Below, piece by piece: positions 37,346 to 47,117 of a DNA stretch of 64,000 nucleotides. The DNA comes from Pedobacter sp. PLR. Lineage in GTDB: Bacteria > Bacteroidota > Bacteroidia > Sphingobacteriales > Sphingobacteriaceae. Position 1 is the first letter of the stretch, and every line of letters starts with the position of its first letter. Under the pieces are notes generated by a model, which was not told where the DNA came from, searched no databases, and saw nothing but the letters and a program-made list of their open reading frames with translations. Both the position numbers and the translations under genes were made by a program. The stretch covers positions 186,001 through 250,000 of the forward strand of contig NZ_JAPIVQ010000009.1 in NCBI RefSeq assembly GCF_026239675.1. Reading direction: 5' to 3'.

Positions 37346-37361
37346 CTATTCAACTACCCCC

Positions 37362-37961
37362 TTATTTAGCGCTCTTCATGGCATCCCGCAGTTGCTTCTC
37401 CTTATCCCCATTCCAATACCCACAATCCAGTTGTAAAAACACCGAAGTATAGGGAATGACTTCATTTGTTTTAATCACCAGCACCTTAAACAACTTAGAT
37501 TCAGCGTCGAGTTTCCTGAATACCTCATCATGAAGCATCGTTTCTACCTTTTGAGTTCCCAATATCCCACGTGCATCGGACACGAAGTTCCTGACCCCTT
37601 TTGCCTGATCTTCAGTGATGAAGTTCAATTCCTGATCCTGATAAATAATCGGTTTAACATGGGCAGAAGAGTTCACTTGTGTGAGCACCTCCTTCAATAC
37701 CGGCAATAGATCTTCATTCGCATAGATGTATTCCATTCCCGGGGCATTCTGTTCCGGAAAAGCCTTGTCAACAACCAGAATCCAGTTCCGATGTCCTAAC
37801 AGTGGAAGTTTGGAATGCAATTGTTTTTTCCAGTCCTGAGCTTTTTCTACCGCAACATCGTTGGCATTGCTGACAGGTGCCTCACAACCTGAAAAGGCTA
37901 CTGAGCTGGCTAAAACGACCATCCCAACAAGTTTTCTTAAGGTATTCACTGATGCTCTCAT
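37362..37961 (-). CDS. RbsD/FucU-like lipoprotein
   Basis: 199 residues. The N-terminus has a lipobox (S-V-A-F-S-G-C), so the protein is exported and lipidated. Residues about 45-199 match the RbsD/FucU mutarotase fold: L-P-L-L-G-H-R-N-W-I-L-V-V-D-K-A-F-P with the catalytic-type histidine, and C-terminal V-F-L-Q-L-D-C-G-Y-W. Classic RbsD/FucU proteins are cytoplasmic and interconvert ribose or fucose anomers. It is 10 bp downstream of the GH116 gene and ends the polysaccharide-type operon. Mutarotation of the released sugar in the periplasm is an inference. Confidence 0.72.
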   Translation of the reverse strand: MRASVNTLRKLVGMVVLASSVAFSGCEAPVSNANDVAVEKAQDWKKQLHSKLPLLGHRNWILVVDKAFPEQNAPGMEYIYANEDLLPVLKEVLTQVNSSAHVKPIIYQDQELNFITEDQAKGVRNFVSDARGILGTQKVETMLHDEVFRKLDAESKLFKVLVIKTNEVIPYTSVFLQLDCGYWNGDKEKQLRDAMKSAK

Positions 37962-37970
37962 ATAATTGAT

Positions 37971-40688
37971 TTAGGAAAAAGTGATTTTTAAGCTTTCATT
38001 CATTTTAACATTCATTTTCTTGTCGCTGCTGATGGTCAGTTCGGCTCCGTTCTGTTTGAAATTTACAGGAATATTCTGAGCGCCCAGCATGACAGAAACC
38101 GACTTTATGCGTCCTTCGCCTATTTTGGTGAAAGCCAGGTCCTTTAACTGCAATTCACCATACTTTAAACTGATCGTATGCAGCTGTTTCGCTCCTGTCT
38201 TTTTCTGTGCATAAGTTCCCCAGCCTTTTGCAGCGGTAAAAGGAGTTTTAAAATCGGCCGCGTTCCATGCAGGAGAGAATCTAATATACCCTTTAGGACC
38301 GTGATACTCAAACCCGCCGGCATTTATAAATGTACCGTAACTCGCCATGGCTCTGGCATAGTGATCACTACATTCGATCTCATTGAAAGGATTTCTTTTA
38401 GCGGCGTGATATCTGTCGTGGATAGATCGGGTAAGGATCAGGCTTTCTGCTACCATCCCTTCTCCCATCAAATGTGCGGCTACCTGATGTTCAAAACCAC
38501 TCATACACTCATGGAAATAGCCCAGTTGCCAGCCTACATTCTCTCCAAAGGGCTTAGGTTCATTGTATGGATTCGTATTCATCACCATACCTCCTTCACC
38601 CGACAATGCGTATGGCCTACCCCCAACATGGGTTTTGATATATGGCCCAACATCCGAAGCGTAGTTATATTTCCATAAAGCTTTTAGTGCCGCAACCGCT
38701 TTATCTTTACTCAACACCCTTGGCAGGCCGACCTGAAACGCCCAGCTCTGACCGTAGACCTGATCAATGTGACAGGTATTGTAAGAGCCCAGTTTTTTGC
38801 GTCCCTCCACCTTGTCCGGTCGGTGGATAAAGTATTCGCCGTTAAACAGCTCTTTTTCCATATTCTTACGACCATTCGTTACATAGGTTTCACAAGTTTT
38901 TGCAAAAGCGGTATCGTTCATTTCCTCGGCCATTGCCTGACCAGCCCTTGCACCGGCAATACAAAGTCCCACAATCCAGGCAATTTCCCCTTCCCAGACC
39001 GCATCCAATGTGTTTTCCATTGGGGTATCGGTCATGCCATCCCCATTCTTATCCTGATCCAGCATGAATTGTGTGGCCTTTTTAATTCCCGGCCAGTTCG
39101 TTTGCAGGAAACTATTATCGGCGCTCATCTGATGTTCGCGGTAAAACCGGAGTACCGTACCTGCCTGTCCGTCAATTGCCGGTCTGCTTTCATTTTCTGC
39201 GCGGAAAATAATGGCTCCGGTATCCTCCTTAAACCCGATTCCCAAATCTACACGATGCCTTAAATCGCGCTCCAATTCAGGGAATATTCGGGCTACAGAT
39301 TGTGCATATTGCCAAACATGGGTGCAGGTACCGGCACAAGCGCCAACTCCCTCCCAGCCCCAGAATCTACCATCGGCAAAGCGATAGGTATTGGCGGTGG
39401 CCAGGGTATCAATATTAATGAAAGTACGCTCCAGAAACCAGTGTGGTAGTGTTGAGTCATTCCAGGTACTCGTCCACAATTCTGTAGTTTTTGTCAGCTT
39501 GTCAAAATTATCCTGCAGATAAGCACTTACCGCAGCGGCATCTTTAAATCTGGTGGCATAATGAAAACCCTTTTGCGCGTCCTTAACGATATTCTTAAGT
39601 TTTACATTGGCGTTATTGAAATGCCAGGCGACAGAATAATCTGCTTTAACTGATTTCCCCGGAGCAACAGTTGCGGTAACTTCAATACCACCGACTAGTT
39701 TTTCCGGTGCCTCTGCAACTGCTGAACTGCTCCCTGCAGCATTGAACTGTTTATCCGTCACGGGCCATGGGCTAATGGCGGGATAGGCTTTCCCGTTAGG
39801 CTGATGCAGGGTAAAACACATTGTTCCGGCATCCTGCGCATTTTTCAGTTCGTCAGTAAGGGCTTCAAAAGAAGAAGAGATGCTAATCGCGTTTTTGCTG
39901 GCGGATACCTCATTTTTCCTTTGTCCGGTTTTTGCCTTTCCGGTTAGTTTGTTGGCCCCGTTTTCCATCCAGCCTAAAACGGAAACCTGGATTGGGCTGG
40001 CGGTGGTGTTTTTTACTTCTGCACGGAGCATAGTCCCGGGCAAGGCCGAATTCAGCGCATCAAGGGGGATAAATGGAGAATAGACCTTTAACTGTACTTC
40101 AACAGGAAAATCCTTACTGATATACTGTATAGTAGCCATAGGATAAGCTGGTTTAAAAATAACCTCATCCCAATGGTCTTCTGTCAGTTCTTTGATATAC
40201 GTTTTGCCATTGGTGACAACTTTTACGGCAAATCCCTGTTCTAGAACCCGTTTATTATTGGCTATAGCAGGTTCAACATAGGCAGCACCATCTCTCACAC
40301 GAATCTTTCTCAGCTCCGTGCCATCGTTCCAGTTCACCGTTTTAGGATCTATACCTTCCTGTGCACCTTCAAAGGTTTCATTGTAAATCTGCCAGAGCCA
40401 TAGTCTGCCATCTCCCCCAACATACACTGTTCCGGCATGAAGACCACCTACAGGCATTCCAATGTATTTAAGTTCATTTTTACTTTTGTAATAAGCAGTT
40501 TCTTTACCTCTGTTGTAAAGGGAGCTTACCCATTTGGGGTCTAAGTTTTTGTCTACCGGGATGTTATGAACCGGATAATCCATTGCAAAAACACTTTTCG
40601 CCCATACGGGGAACTGAACAGTTGCAAGACCGGCTGTGAGTAGTCCTGCATTCTTTATAAAATCTCTTCTGTTTGATGTCATAATCAA
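37971..40688 (-). CDS. GH116 glycosidase (beta-glucosidase/glucocerebrosidase type), Tat-exported
   Basis: 905 residues with a twin-arginine signal (S-N-R-R-D-F-I-K-N-A-G). The N-terminal beta-domain (about 55-380) starts with G-M-P-V-G-G-L-H-A-G-T-V-Y-V-G-G-D-G-R-L-W; the (alpha/alpha)6 domain carries W-G-W-E-G-V-G-A-C-A-G-T-C-T-H-V-W, L-D-A-V-W-E-G-E-I-A-W and G-E-N-V-G-W-Q-L-G. This is the DUF608/GH116 family, including human GBA2 and Thermoanaerobacterium beta-glucosidase. It probably hydrolyses the glycoside taken up by the SusC/SusD pair upstream. Export through Tat places it in the periplasm. Confidence 0.9.
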   Translation of the reverse strand: MIMTSNRRDFIKNAGLLTAGLATVQFPVWAKSVFAMDYPVHNIPVDKNLDPKWVSSLYNRGKETAYYKSKNELKYIGMPVGGLHAGTVYVGGDGRLWLWQIYNETFEGAQEGIDPKTVNWNDGTELRKIRVRDGAAYVEPAIANNKRVLEQGFAVKVVTNGKTYIKELTEDHWDEVIFKPAYPMATIQYISKDFPVEVQLKVYSPFIPLDALNSALPGTMLRAEVKNTTASPIQVSVLGWMENGANKLTGKAKTGQRKNEVSASKNAISISSSFEALTDELKNAQDAGTMCFTLHQPNGKAYPAISPWPVTDKQFNAAGSSSAVAEAPEKLVGGIEVTATVAPGKSVKADYSVAWHFNNANVKLKNIVKDAQKGFHYATRFKDAAAVSAYLQDNFDKLTKTTELWTSTWNDSTLPHWFLERTFINIDTLATANTYRFADGRFWGWEGVGACAGTCTHVWQYAQSVARIFPELERDLRHRVDLGIGFKEDTGAIIFRAENESRPAIDGQAGTVLRFYREHQMSADNSFLQTNWPGIKKATQFMLDQDKNGDGMTDTPMENTLDAVWEGEIAWIVGLCIAGARAGQAMAEEMNDTAFAKTCETYVTNGRKNMEKELFNGEYFIHRPDKVEGRKKLGSYNTCHIDQVYGQSWAFQVGLPRVLSKDKAVAALKALWKYNYASDVGPYIKTHVGGRPYALSGEGGMVMNTNPYNEPKPFGENVGWQLGYFHECMSGFEHQVAAHLMGEGMVAESLILTRSIHDRYHAAKRNPFNEIECSDHYARAMASYGTFINAGGFEYHGPKGYIRFSPAWNAADFKTPFTAAKGWGTYAQKKTGAKQLHTISLKYGELQLKDLAFTKIGEGRIKSVSVMLGAQNIPVNFKQNGAELTISSDKKMNVKMNESLKITFS

Positions 40689-40704
40689 TTTTCTTTTTAA
40701 CGAA

Positions 40705-42342
40705 TTACCAACCTGGATTTTGAGGCAACAAATTCCTGTTTCTATCTATGATCGCCTGAGGAACAGGCCATATATAATTCTTACTTGCATTAAATACCCT
40801 GTCCTGAGCTTTAAACATTGGTTTTGTCCAATCACCTATCGGATCTGCAATATTACTATTGATTCCATAAGCAGGTTTCGAGAGCACAAATTCTGCGGTT
40901 TTCCACCTCAACAGGTCAAAATATCTTTTATGTTCCGCTACAAATTCATGGCGACGTTCTTCCCGGATCGCTTCGCGCATTTTAACCTGATCTCCTAACA
41001 AGGGATCTACCCCCGGAAGTCCGGCTCTTGACCTGATTTTATTCATGGCCCAGGTAATCCTGGAATTGCCCGGATCAGTTTCATTTAACGCTTCTGCGAG
41101 CAGTAGTAAGGTTTCTGAATAACGATAAATCGGCCAGTTGGCCCAATTTTCTCCGGGTTTAGGATTAGTCTGATCATTAAATTTCAGGTACATATAGCCC
41201 GTTATCCCACCACCTTCGGCATTGATCCGTTCTGGCATAGCAGCTGAAGGATGCGGTTGATAAGGCGTAGATGTACCATTCGGTCTCAACACAGGGATAC
41301 CAGGGAGCATAAACGTCATTTTTAACCTTGCATCTCTATTTTCGAAAGGCTTTGCGATGTCATAAATTGCAGATGTTTTGATTGATTTCCCATCTGTACA
41401 CTCATAAGAATCAATCAGGTCTCTGGTTGGACAGAAACTGGCCCATCCTTCTCCGGTCACTCCGGTTCCTGAAGGAGAAGCCAATACCGGCAGGAACTGG
41501 GTTAATTTATCCTGAACATATTGGTAAGCTAAAATCACCTCTTTGTTGGCATTATTTGATTCTTTTTTGAACAACATGGAATAATCTTCCTCCAGATCAT
41601 AGCCCATGGTGGTGACTTCCTCTGCGGATTTTGCTGCTTCTGCCCATAATGTAGCATCTTGCTGACCCTGGTGAAACTTTTTCATACTGGCCATATACAG
41701 ATAAATATTAGCCCTTAGCATCAAAGCTGCCGCCCTGGTAATACGGCCATTATCTGCGGCAGAAGTGTATTTAACGGGTAAACCTGCGATGGCGGCCTCC
41801 ACATTTTGCAAAGCATAATTCAGCACTTCCTGCTTAGGACTGCGCGATAAATTTGACTCCTCCAGACCAATTGGTTTTTCTTTAATCAAAGGAAGATCTC
41901 CGAACAGTTGTGACATCCGGAAGTACCGCATGGCCAGAATAAACCTCGCCTCGGCATCAAATCTCTTTTTAATACTTGCGTCAATGGTCATGGTACTTAA
42001 CTTATCGATAAAATACAAAGCGATACGAATCTGATCATATCTCCATTCTTCCCCAATATAACCATCTGTTGCAGAATAAGTACCCATACTGACAAAACCC
42101 AATCCACCCTCACCCCATGCGTTGGTCATCACCGTATTATCGCTCTGACAATCGCGCCAGAAATCACGACTATTTGGTAAAGTAGCATATACGGCATTTA
42201 ATCCTTTTTGTGCATCATCAGCTGTTTTCCAAAAGGTAGCATCAGAAGATTCTGCGAGTGGTGAAGTATCTAGAAAACCTTTTTTACAACTGCCGGCCAT
42301 AAAAACAACCACAATTAACAGGTATATATTTTTTCTTTTCAT
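40705..42342 (-). CDS. SusD/RagB outer-membrane nutrient-binding lipoprotein
   Basis: 545 residues from the chosen start. The upstream in-frame ATG at 42459 adds 39 residues overlapping the SusC coding end, so the ATG at 42342 is preferred: it gives M-K-R-K-N-I-Y-L and a lipobox M-A-G-S-C-K-K. The helical TPR-like SusD fold follows (A-T-F-W-K-T-A-D-D-A-Q-K-G-L-N-A-V-Y-A; the C-terminal R-E-E-R-R-H-E-F-V-A-E-H-K-R-Y-F-D-L-L-R-W). It acts as the lid and glycan-binding partner of the SusC channel, 4 bp upstream. Confidence 0.95.
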   Translation of the reverse strand: MKRKNIYLLIVVVFMAGSCKKGFLDTSPLAESSDATFWKTADDAQKGLNAVYATLPNSRDFWRDCQSDNTVMTNAWGEGGLGFVSMGTYSATDGYIGEEWRYDQIRIALYFIDKLSTMTIDASIKKRFDAEARFILAMRYFRMSQLFGDLPLIKEKPIGLEESNLSRSPKQEVLNYALQNVEAAIAGLPVKYTSAADNGRITRAAALMLRANIYLYMASMKKFHQGQQDATLWAEAAKSAEEVTTMGYDLEEDYSMLFKKESNNANKEVILAYQYVQDKLTQFLPVLASPSGTGVTGEGWASFCPTRDLIDSYECTDGKSIKTSAIYDIAKPFENRDARLKMTFMLPGIPVLRPNGTSTPYQPHPSAAMPERINAEGGGITGYMYLKFNDQTNPKPGENWANWPIYRYSETLLLLAEALNETDPGNSRITWAMNKIRSRAGLPGVDPLLGDQVKMREAIREERRHEFVAEHKRYFDLLRWKTAEFVLSKPAYGINSNIADPIGDWTKPMFKAQDRVFNASKNYIWPVPQAIIDRNRNLLPQNPGW

Positions 42343-42346
42343 CTTT

Positions 42347-45300
42347 TTAGAATTTAAGGTTGAAACCAAATGACCAGGTTCTTGAAAGTGGGTAATACCC
42401 ACCTTCCGGATCAAAGCCGGTATAGTTAGTAATGGTCGCCAGATTTTGGACAGAAGCAAACAGTCTTAATGAGTTAAGCTTTAACTTAGTTAATGCTGCT
42501 TTTGGCAGTTGATAACCAATCTGTACATTCTGGATTTTGATATAATCGGCCTTTCTCAACCAGAAGCTCGAATATTTGGTATCATTCGCATTATTCTGAA
42601 TAGATAACCTTGGATAAGTGGCATTCGGGTTATCCGGAGTCCAGTTGTCTAAAGCCAGCGGACGGGCATTTTGTGAAAGATAGAAGGCCCATCCCTCATA
42701 ACCGCTCATGTACCTCATCCCATTCAACGCACCGATTACATTTGCTGAAACATCAAAGTTTTTCCATCCAAAGTTGAAGTTGGCACCAAACCTAACCACC
42801 ACTTTATCATTTAAGATTACCCTGTCATTACCATCAATCACCTTGTCATTATTGGTATCCTGGTATTTGATGTTTCCAGGAAACACATTGGGCCCCTGAT
42901 TCGGACTGTTTTTAATTTCCTCCGCACTTTGAAACAAGCCTAAAGCTTTTAAACCATATGGCAATTGATATTGCAAACCTTCATCGGTATAAGTATTTCC
43001 AATCTGAGGCCCTTTACCTGCAAGATCGATGACTTTGTTCTTCGAAAAAGAGGTGTTAAAATCAACGCCCCAATTGAATTCGCCAGACCTATCCTTATAA
43101 TTGAGCAGGAATTCCCAGCCTTTACTATCCATTTTCAACAAATTACTAAATGGCGCTGGCAGGCCGAATTCTGCACTTACAGGCGGATTATTCAATATAT
43201 TGTCCCTTTTGTTTATGAAATAATCTACACTAATCCCTAATCTCTGACCAAGCAACATCACGTCAAGGCCAAGATTCGTTTGTTTAGATTGCTCCCAGGT
43301 TATGTTCTTATTTACAGAAACGCCGTTATAGGCGCCTGGCACCGCAACACCATTAAATCCATAAATCGTAGAGTTATAGGTCAGCACCTCAGCTGTTGGG
43401 TAGTACCCAACTTTTTCCGCGTCGCCCAAAATCCCCCATGATCCACGAACCTTTAGGCTGTTGACCCAGGATACATCAAAAAATGATTCTCTGTGAATGT
43501 TCCACCCAGCGGAGAATGAAGGAAAATACCCCCATTTATTCCCTTCCGCAAAGCGTGAAGAGCCATCACCACGAATGTTTGCCTGAAACAGGTATTTCCC
43601 ATCATAATCGTAATTCAATCTGCCGAAATAAGACCTGATGGCCACATCTGAAGCCGTACCTGAATTCTGCATATTAGTGGATGCCCCGGTATTCAAGACA
43701 TCAATATTTCCAAAAGGAAGTTGATCGCGGTAAGCGCTAAAACTATTGTTGTAATAATATTCCTGGGAATACCCTGCCAATGCTTTGAATCCATGTTTAT
43801 TCAATTGGTAGTCATAATCAGCAGTTGCCTGAAAAACATTCCTGTAGTTGCTCCCGTAGCTCTCTGTCAATGCGGTTACCAGGTTTTTTCTGGTTGCTAT
43901 TGCTCCACTCTCATCGTACAGGTTATAGGCGAGCACCCTATCGGTAGTCCGTTGATCACTGGAAGTTCTGGCATAGGAACCTTTAATATTTAAATTTTCT
44001 AAAGGCGAATAAACCAGATCTGCCACGCCGAAGAGCTCTTTATATTTCGCATAATTGTACCCTCCTTCATTGACCCCGGCAATGGTATTCCCAACCATAG
44101 AAGAGCCAACACCATATTGCCCGTTTGAGGTATAGATAGGACTAATTGGTGCCGCACGTGCAGATTCAGATTGCCATCTATCGGTTCCTCCCTGCGGTTG
44201 CATGATATAGGTTTGGGTATATTGCAGATTGGTGGAGAGTTTCAGCTGGTCTGAAATTTTGATATTTATATCCGGCCGAAAGGTGTATTTATTGTAGTTG
44301 TTATTTGGCAGCGTTCCATCCTGATAATCATAAGAACCGGACACCCTGTAAGTCACATTTTCAGATCCACCGGAAATTGCCAGACTATTATTGTTAATCA
44401 GGGTGTTCCTTTTATAAATGTCCATATACCATTTGTTATCGGCATATTTCCCGGCAGCAAGATCCTCCAGGCCTTTCGCGCCATATATCGGCTCCTTGCC
44501 ATCATTTATCAATACCTGATCCCATAATTTCATGTAATCTGCGGCACCCACAAAATCCAGCATGAATTGTGGTTGCTGTATCCCTATGCTGCTATTCAGC
44601 TCTACCATAGGTTTACCGGTTTTATTTCCTTTTTTTGTGGTCACCAGCAGCACACCATTTGCAGCTCTTGAACCATATATGGATGCTGATGCAGCATCTT
44701 TAAGTACAGAAACGCTCTCTATATCATTAGGGTTTAAGGTGTAAATATTACCTGGAAAACCATCTATCAAGACCAGTACGCCTGAGCTCCCGCCAATGGT
44801 AGAAGTTCCGCGGATATTGATGCTGGCACCAGAGCCTGCTGCACCTGATCCTTTGGAGATATTTAGTCCGGGAACGGTTCCTGCAAGTAATTCCTGAACA
44901 TTGGTAACCGGCCTTGAAGTAAGCGCCTTATCTACGTTTACGACCCCTACAGCACCGGTAAGATCCGCTTTCTTCTGTGTACCGAAGCCCACAACTACCA
45001 GCTCCCCCAACTGTGATGCTTCTTCCTGAAGCGCCACATTCAGGTCGGGGTTTTGCCCATCTGCAATAGTGATGTCTTTTGATACCGGGGTATAACCGAT
45101 ATAATTCCAGGTCATTTGATAATTACCTGGTTTTAAATTCACAAAAATGTAATTTCCCTCTCCGTCTGCTATCTTGTTCTGCGTGATGCCTTCTCCAATG
45201 AGCTTAATGGTTACGCCAGGCAAAGATAATCCGGTTTTACCTTCGGTTACTTTTCCTTTCAACACGCCTGCGACTACGAAGTAGGTGGTTTTTATAAAAA

Positions 45301-45709
45301 TTACTGGTTTAATGATTACGGTTTTGTCAACAATGGAATAAGTGATTGGCTGTCCGGCGAAACACTGTTTAAGGACTTCTTCCAGTAAAGCATTTTTAGC
45401 CACAATGTTTATACGTTTAGTACCAGAAAGCATATCATCTGCGTATAAAAACTGATAGCCACTCTGCTTTCCAATCTGTTTAAATAGCTCTTTGAGGTCT
45501 TTATTTTTGGCAGACAAGCTAATACGCTGTGCACTAGCCCCAAGACTCAGTTGAAGAAACAAGGTGATTAATAAAACCAGGGTTAATTTGGCACGCATAA
45601 TTATTTTCTTAGCTAGTTCCTGGTTGGCTAGCAACCGGATAATTCCTGGTGGGAATTTCTGAGGCATGAGCATAGCAAGCTCATACTTCATTAAAGTATA
45701 AAATTTCAT
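42347..45709 (-). CDS. SusC-like TonB-dependent transporter with STN domain
   Basis: 1120 residues from the ATG at 45709, which gives M-K-F-Y-T-L and a signal around residues 40-60 (L-G-A-S-A-Q). In order: STN (secretin/TonB N-terminal) domain with L-F-K-Q-I-G-K-Q-S-G-Y-Q-F; a carboxypeptidase-regulatory-like domain (G-K-V-T-E-G-K-T-G-L-S-L-P-G-V); plug with V-V-V-G-F-G-T-Q-K-K-A-D-L-T-G-A; then the 22-strand barrel ending F-G-F-N-L-K-F. An STN domain on a SusC usually signals to a FecR anti-sigma factor, matching the FecR gene upstream. It imports oligosaccharide across the outer membrane. Ends 4 bp before SusD. Confidence 0.95.
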   Translation of the reverse strand: MKFYTLMKYELAMLMPQKFPPGIIRLLANQELAKKIIMRAKLTLVLLITLFLQLSLGASAQRISLSAKNKDLKELFKQIGKQSGYQFLYADDMLSGTKRINIVAKNALLEEVLKQCFAGQPITYSIVDKTVIIKPVIFIKTTYFVVAGVLKGKVTEGKTGLSLPGVTIKLIGEGITQNKIADGEGNYIFVNLKPGNYQMTWNYIGYTPVSKDITIADGQNPDLNVALQEEASQLGELVVVGFGTQKKADLTGAVGVVNVDKALTSRPVTNVQELLAGTVPGLNISKGSGAAGSGASINIRGTSTIGGSSGVLVLIDGFPGNIYTLNPNDIESVSVLKDAASASIYGSRAANGVLLVTTKKGNKTGKPMVELNSSIGIQQPQFMLDFVGAADYMKLWDQVLINDGKEPIYGAKGLEDLAAGKYADNKWYMDIYKRNTLINNNSLAISGGSENVTYRVSGSYDYQDGTLPNNNYNKYTFRPDINIKISDQLKLSTNLQYTQTYIMQPQGGTDRWQSESARAAPISPIYTSNGQYGVGSSMVGNTIAGVNEGGYNYAKYKELFGVADLVYSPLENLNIKGSYARTSSDQRTTDRVLAYNLYDESGAIATRKNLVTALTESYGSNYRNVFQATADYDYQLNKHGFKALAGYSQEYYYNNSFSAYRDQLPFGNIDVLNTGASTNMQNSGTASDVAIRSYFGRLNYDYDGKYLFQANIRGDGSSRFAEGNKWGYFPSFSAGWNIHRESFFDVSWVNSLKVRGSWGILGDAEKVGYYPTAEVLTYNSTIYGFNGVAVPGAYNGVSVNKNITWEQSKQTNLGLDVMLLGQRLGISVDYFINKRDNILNNPPVSAEFGLPAPFSNLLKMDSKGWEFLLNYKDRSGEFNWGVDFNTSFSKNKVIDLAGKGPQIGNTYTDEGLQYQLPYGLKALGLFQSAEEIKNSPNQGPNVFPGNIKYQDTNNDKVIDGNDRVILNDKVVVRFGANFNFGWKNFDVSANVIGALNGMRYMSGYEGWAFYLSQNARPLALDNWTPDNPNATYPRLSIQNNANDTKYSSFWLRKADYIKIQNVQIGYQLPKAALTKLKLNSLRLFASVQNLATITNYTGFDPEGGYYPLSRTWSFGFNLKF

Positions 45710-45881
45710 ACATTTGGTTGGTTTAGGTTTTCGCGAGTCGTTTATCCTTTCGGAATTCAAAAACGATTCGCAATTATTTGGTTTTGTTTTTCGCAATGAT
45801 CAATATGGGAACCTATACTTTGCCGGGAGTGTTACTAGCACTTCCGGTATTTACGATTCTGCTGATGATAATTATGAGGGT

Positions 45882-47051
45882 TTAAGGCATAACTATTATC
45901 CTCCTTTCTTCAATTTTAAAATGAACACGGGTTGTTAATTCCAGCATACTCAAGACCTGTGAAACATTTGCATAGCGGGAAATGCTTCCCGTAAAGGTTT
46001 TTGCTGATATATCGCCTTTGTAGACTATTTCTACATCATACCACCTCGATAACTGACGCATTATATCCTCCAACGGGAGGCTATTGAAAGCGAACTTGTT
46101 ATCTTTCCAGGCCATCACCTCTTCCAGGTCTGCCTTTCTAACTTTAAGATCAGCACCAACAACAGCCTGTTCTCCGGGCTTTAACACCACCATCCTGGAT
46201 GTTGCCGCCGGACTTTTAACTTTAGCAATCACTTTGACTGACCCTTCCAATAACGTTGTTTTGATGTTACGTTCATCCGTATAACTGTTGATGTTAAAAT
46301 GAGTACCGAGTACCTCAATAACCTGCTGGTCGGTACTCACTTTGAAAGGCATTCTTTTATTCTTTGCTACTTCAAAATAAGCCTCACCAGTTAGGCTAAC
46401 CAGTCTTTCATTACCGGTAAAGCGAGCGGGGAAACGAATCGTAGTCGCTGCATTTAACCAGATAGCGGTACCATCAGGCAAGGTTACCTGGTATTGTCCT
46501 CCTTTAGGAGTAGTTATCGTATGGAAAGCCAATCCATCACTTAAAACAGGGTTTTGATCAATGTTGTAAATCAATTGACCATTCTTTACTTTTTTTACAA
46601 TTACACCCGACTGACTTGCGAGTACTCCATTGCTGGCCTCGTTAAGTACAATCTGCTCTCCGTTACCCAGCGTCAATACCGCTTTATTCCCACCCGGATT
46701 AATCGTCGAAATTTGCGGTTGGCCAGGTATCTCTGAAGTTTTAGGAATATTCATTTGGGGATAAAAAAATAGGGAAAGTCCTACAACCAGAAGGATTGCA
46801 GCGGCGGCAGAGATTATTTTCGTATAAAACTTCCAGCTTTTGTTTTGCGTAGGACCAGGATTTTGCTGAGCATGATTAGACACCACTTTCCACATCGCCT
46901 CTTTGGCAAGTACCGGGTCCTGGTTACCTTTTGGAAGTTGCCTGTTTAAGGCTTCTTCCATATAAAACCGCTCTATCAAGGCTTTTTCTTCCAGTGTACA
47001 TTTTCCTTCTAAATACCTATCTATGAGTTGTTCTACCGTTTGCTTATCCAT
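45882..47051 (-). CDS. FecR-family anti-sigma factor
   Basis: 389 residues. The N-terminal cytoplasmic part (about 1-85) begins D-K-Q-T-V-E-Q-L-I-D-R-Y-L-E-G-K-C; one membrane helix follows (about 87-107, A-A-A-A-I-L-L-V-V-G-L-S-L-F-F). The periplasmic part contains the FecR core (T-P-K-G-G-Q-Y-Q-V-T-L-P-D-G-T-A-I-W-L-N-A) and the DUF4974 C-terminal domain (F-N-S-L-P-L-E-D-I-M-R-Q-L-S-R-W-Y-D-V), which receives the signal from the STN domain of the SusC receptor. It controls the ECF sigma factor encoded just upstream. Confidence 0.95.
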   Translation of the reverse strand: MDKQTVEQLIDRYLEGKCTLEEKALIERFYMEEALNRQLPKGNQDPVLAKEAMWKVVSNHAQQNPGPTQNKSWKFYTKIISAAAAILLVVGLSLFFYPQMNIPKTSEIPGQPQISTINPGGNKAVLTLGNGEQIVLNEASNGVLASQSGVIVKKVKNGQLIYNIDQNPVLSDGLAFHTITTPKGGQYQVTLPDGTAIWLNAATTIRFPARFTGNERLVSLTGEAYFEVAKNKRMPFKVSTDQQVIEVLGTHFNINSYTDERNIKTTLLEGSVKVIAKVKSPAATSRMVVLKPGEQAVVGADLKVRKADLEEVMAWKDNKFAFNSLPLEDIMRQLSRWYDVEIVYKGDISAKTFTGSISRYANVSQVLSMLELTTRVHFKIEERRIIVMP

Positions 47052-47117
47052 GGGCGTTTTAGTCTTATCATACTAAAGACACCTGCCAAAGGACGAGGGA
47101 GTAGAAGAATAGAAAAA

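Noticed and set aside
42343-42459. Longer SusD start
   Set aside because: The extra 39 residues overlap the SusC end and lack a signal; the lipobox follows directly from the ATG at 42342.
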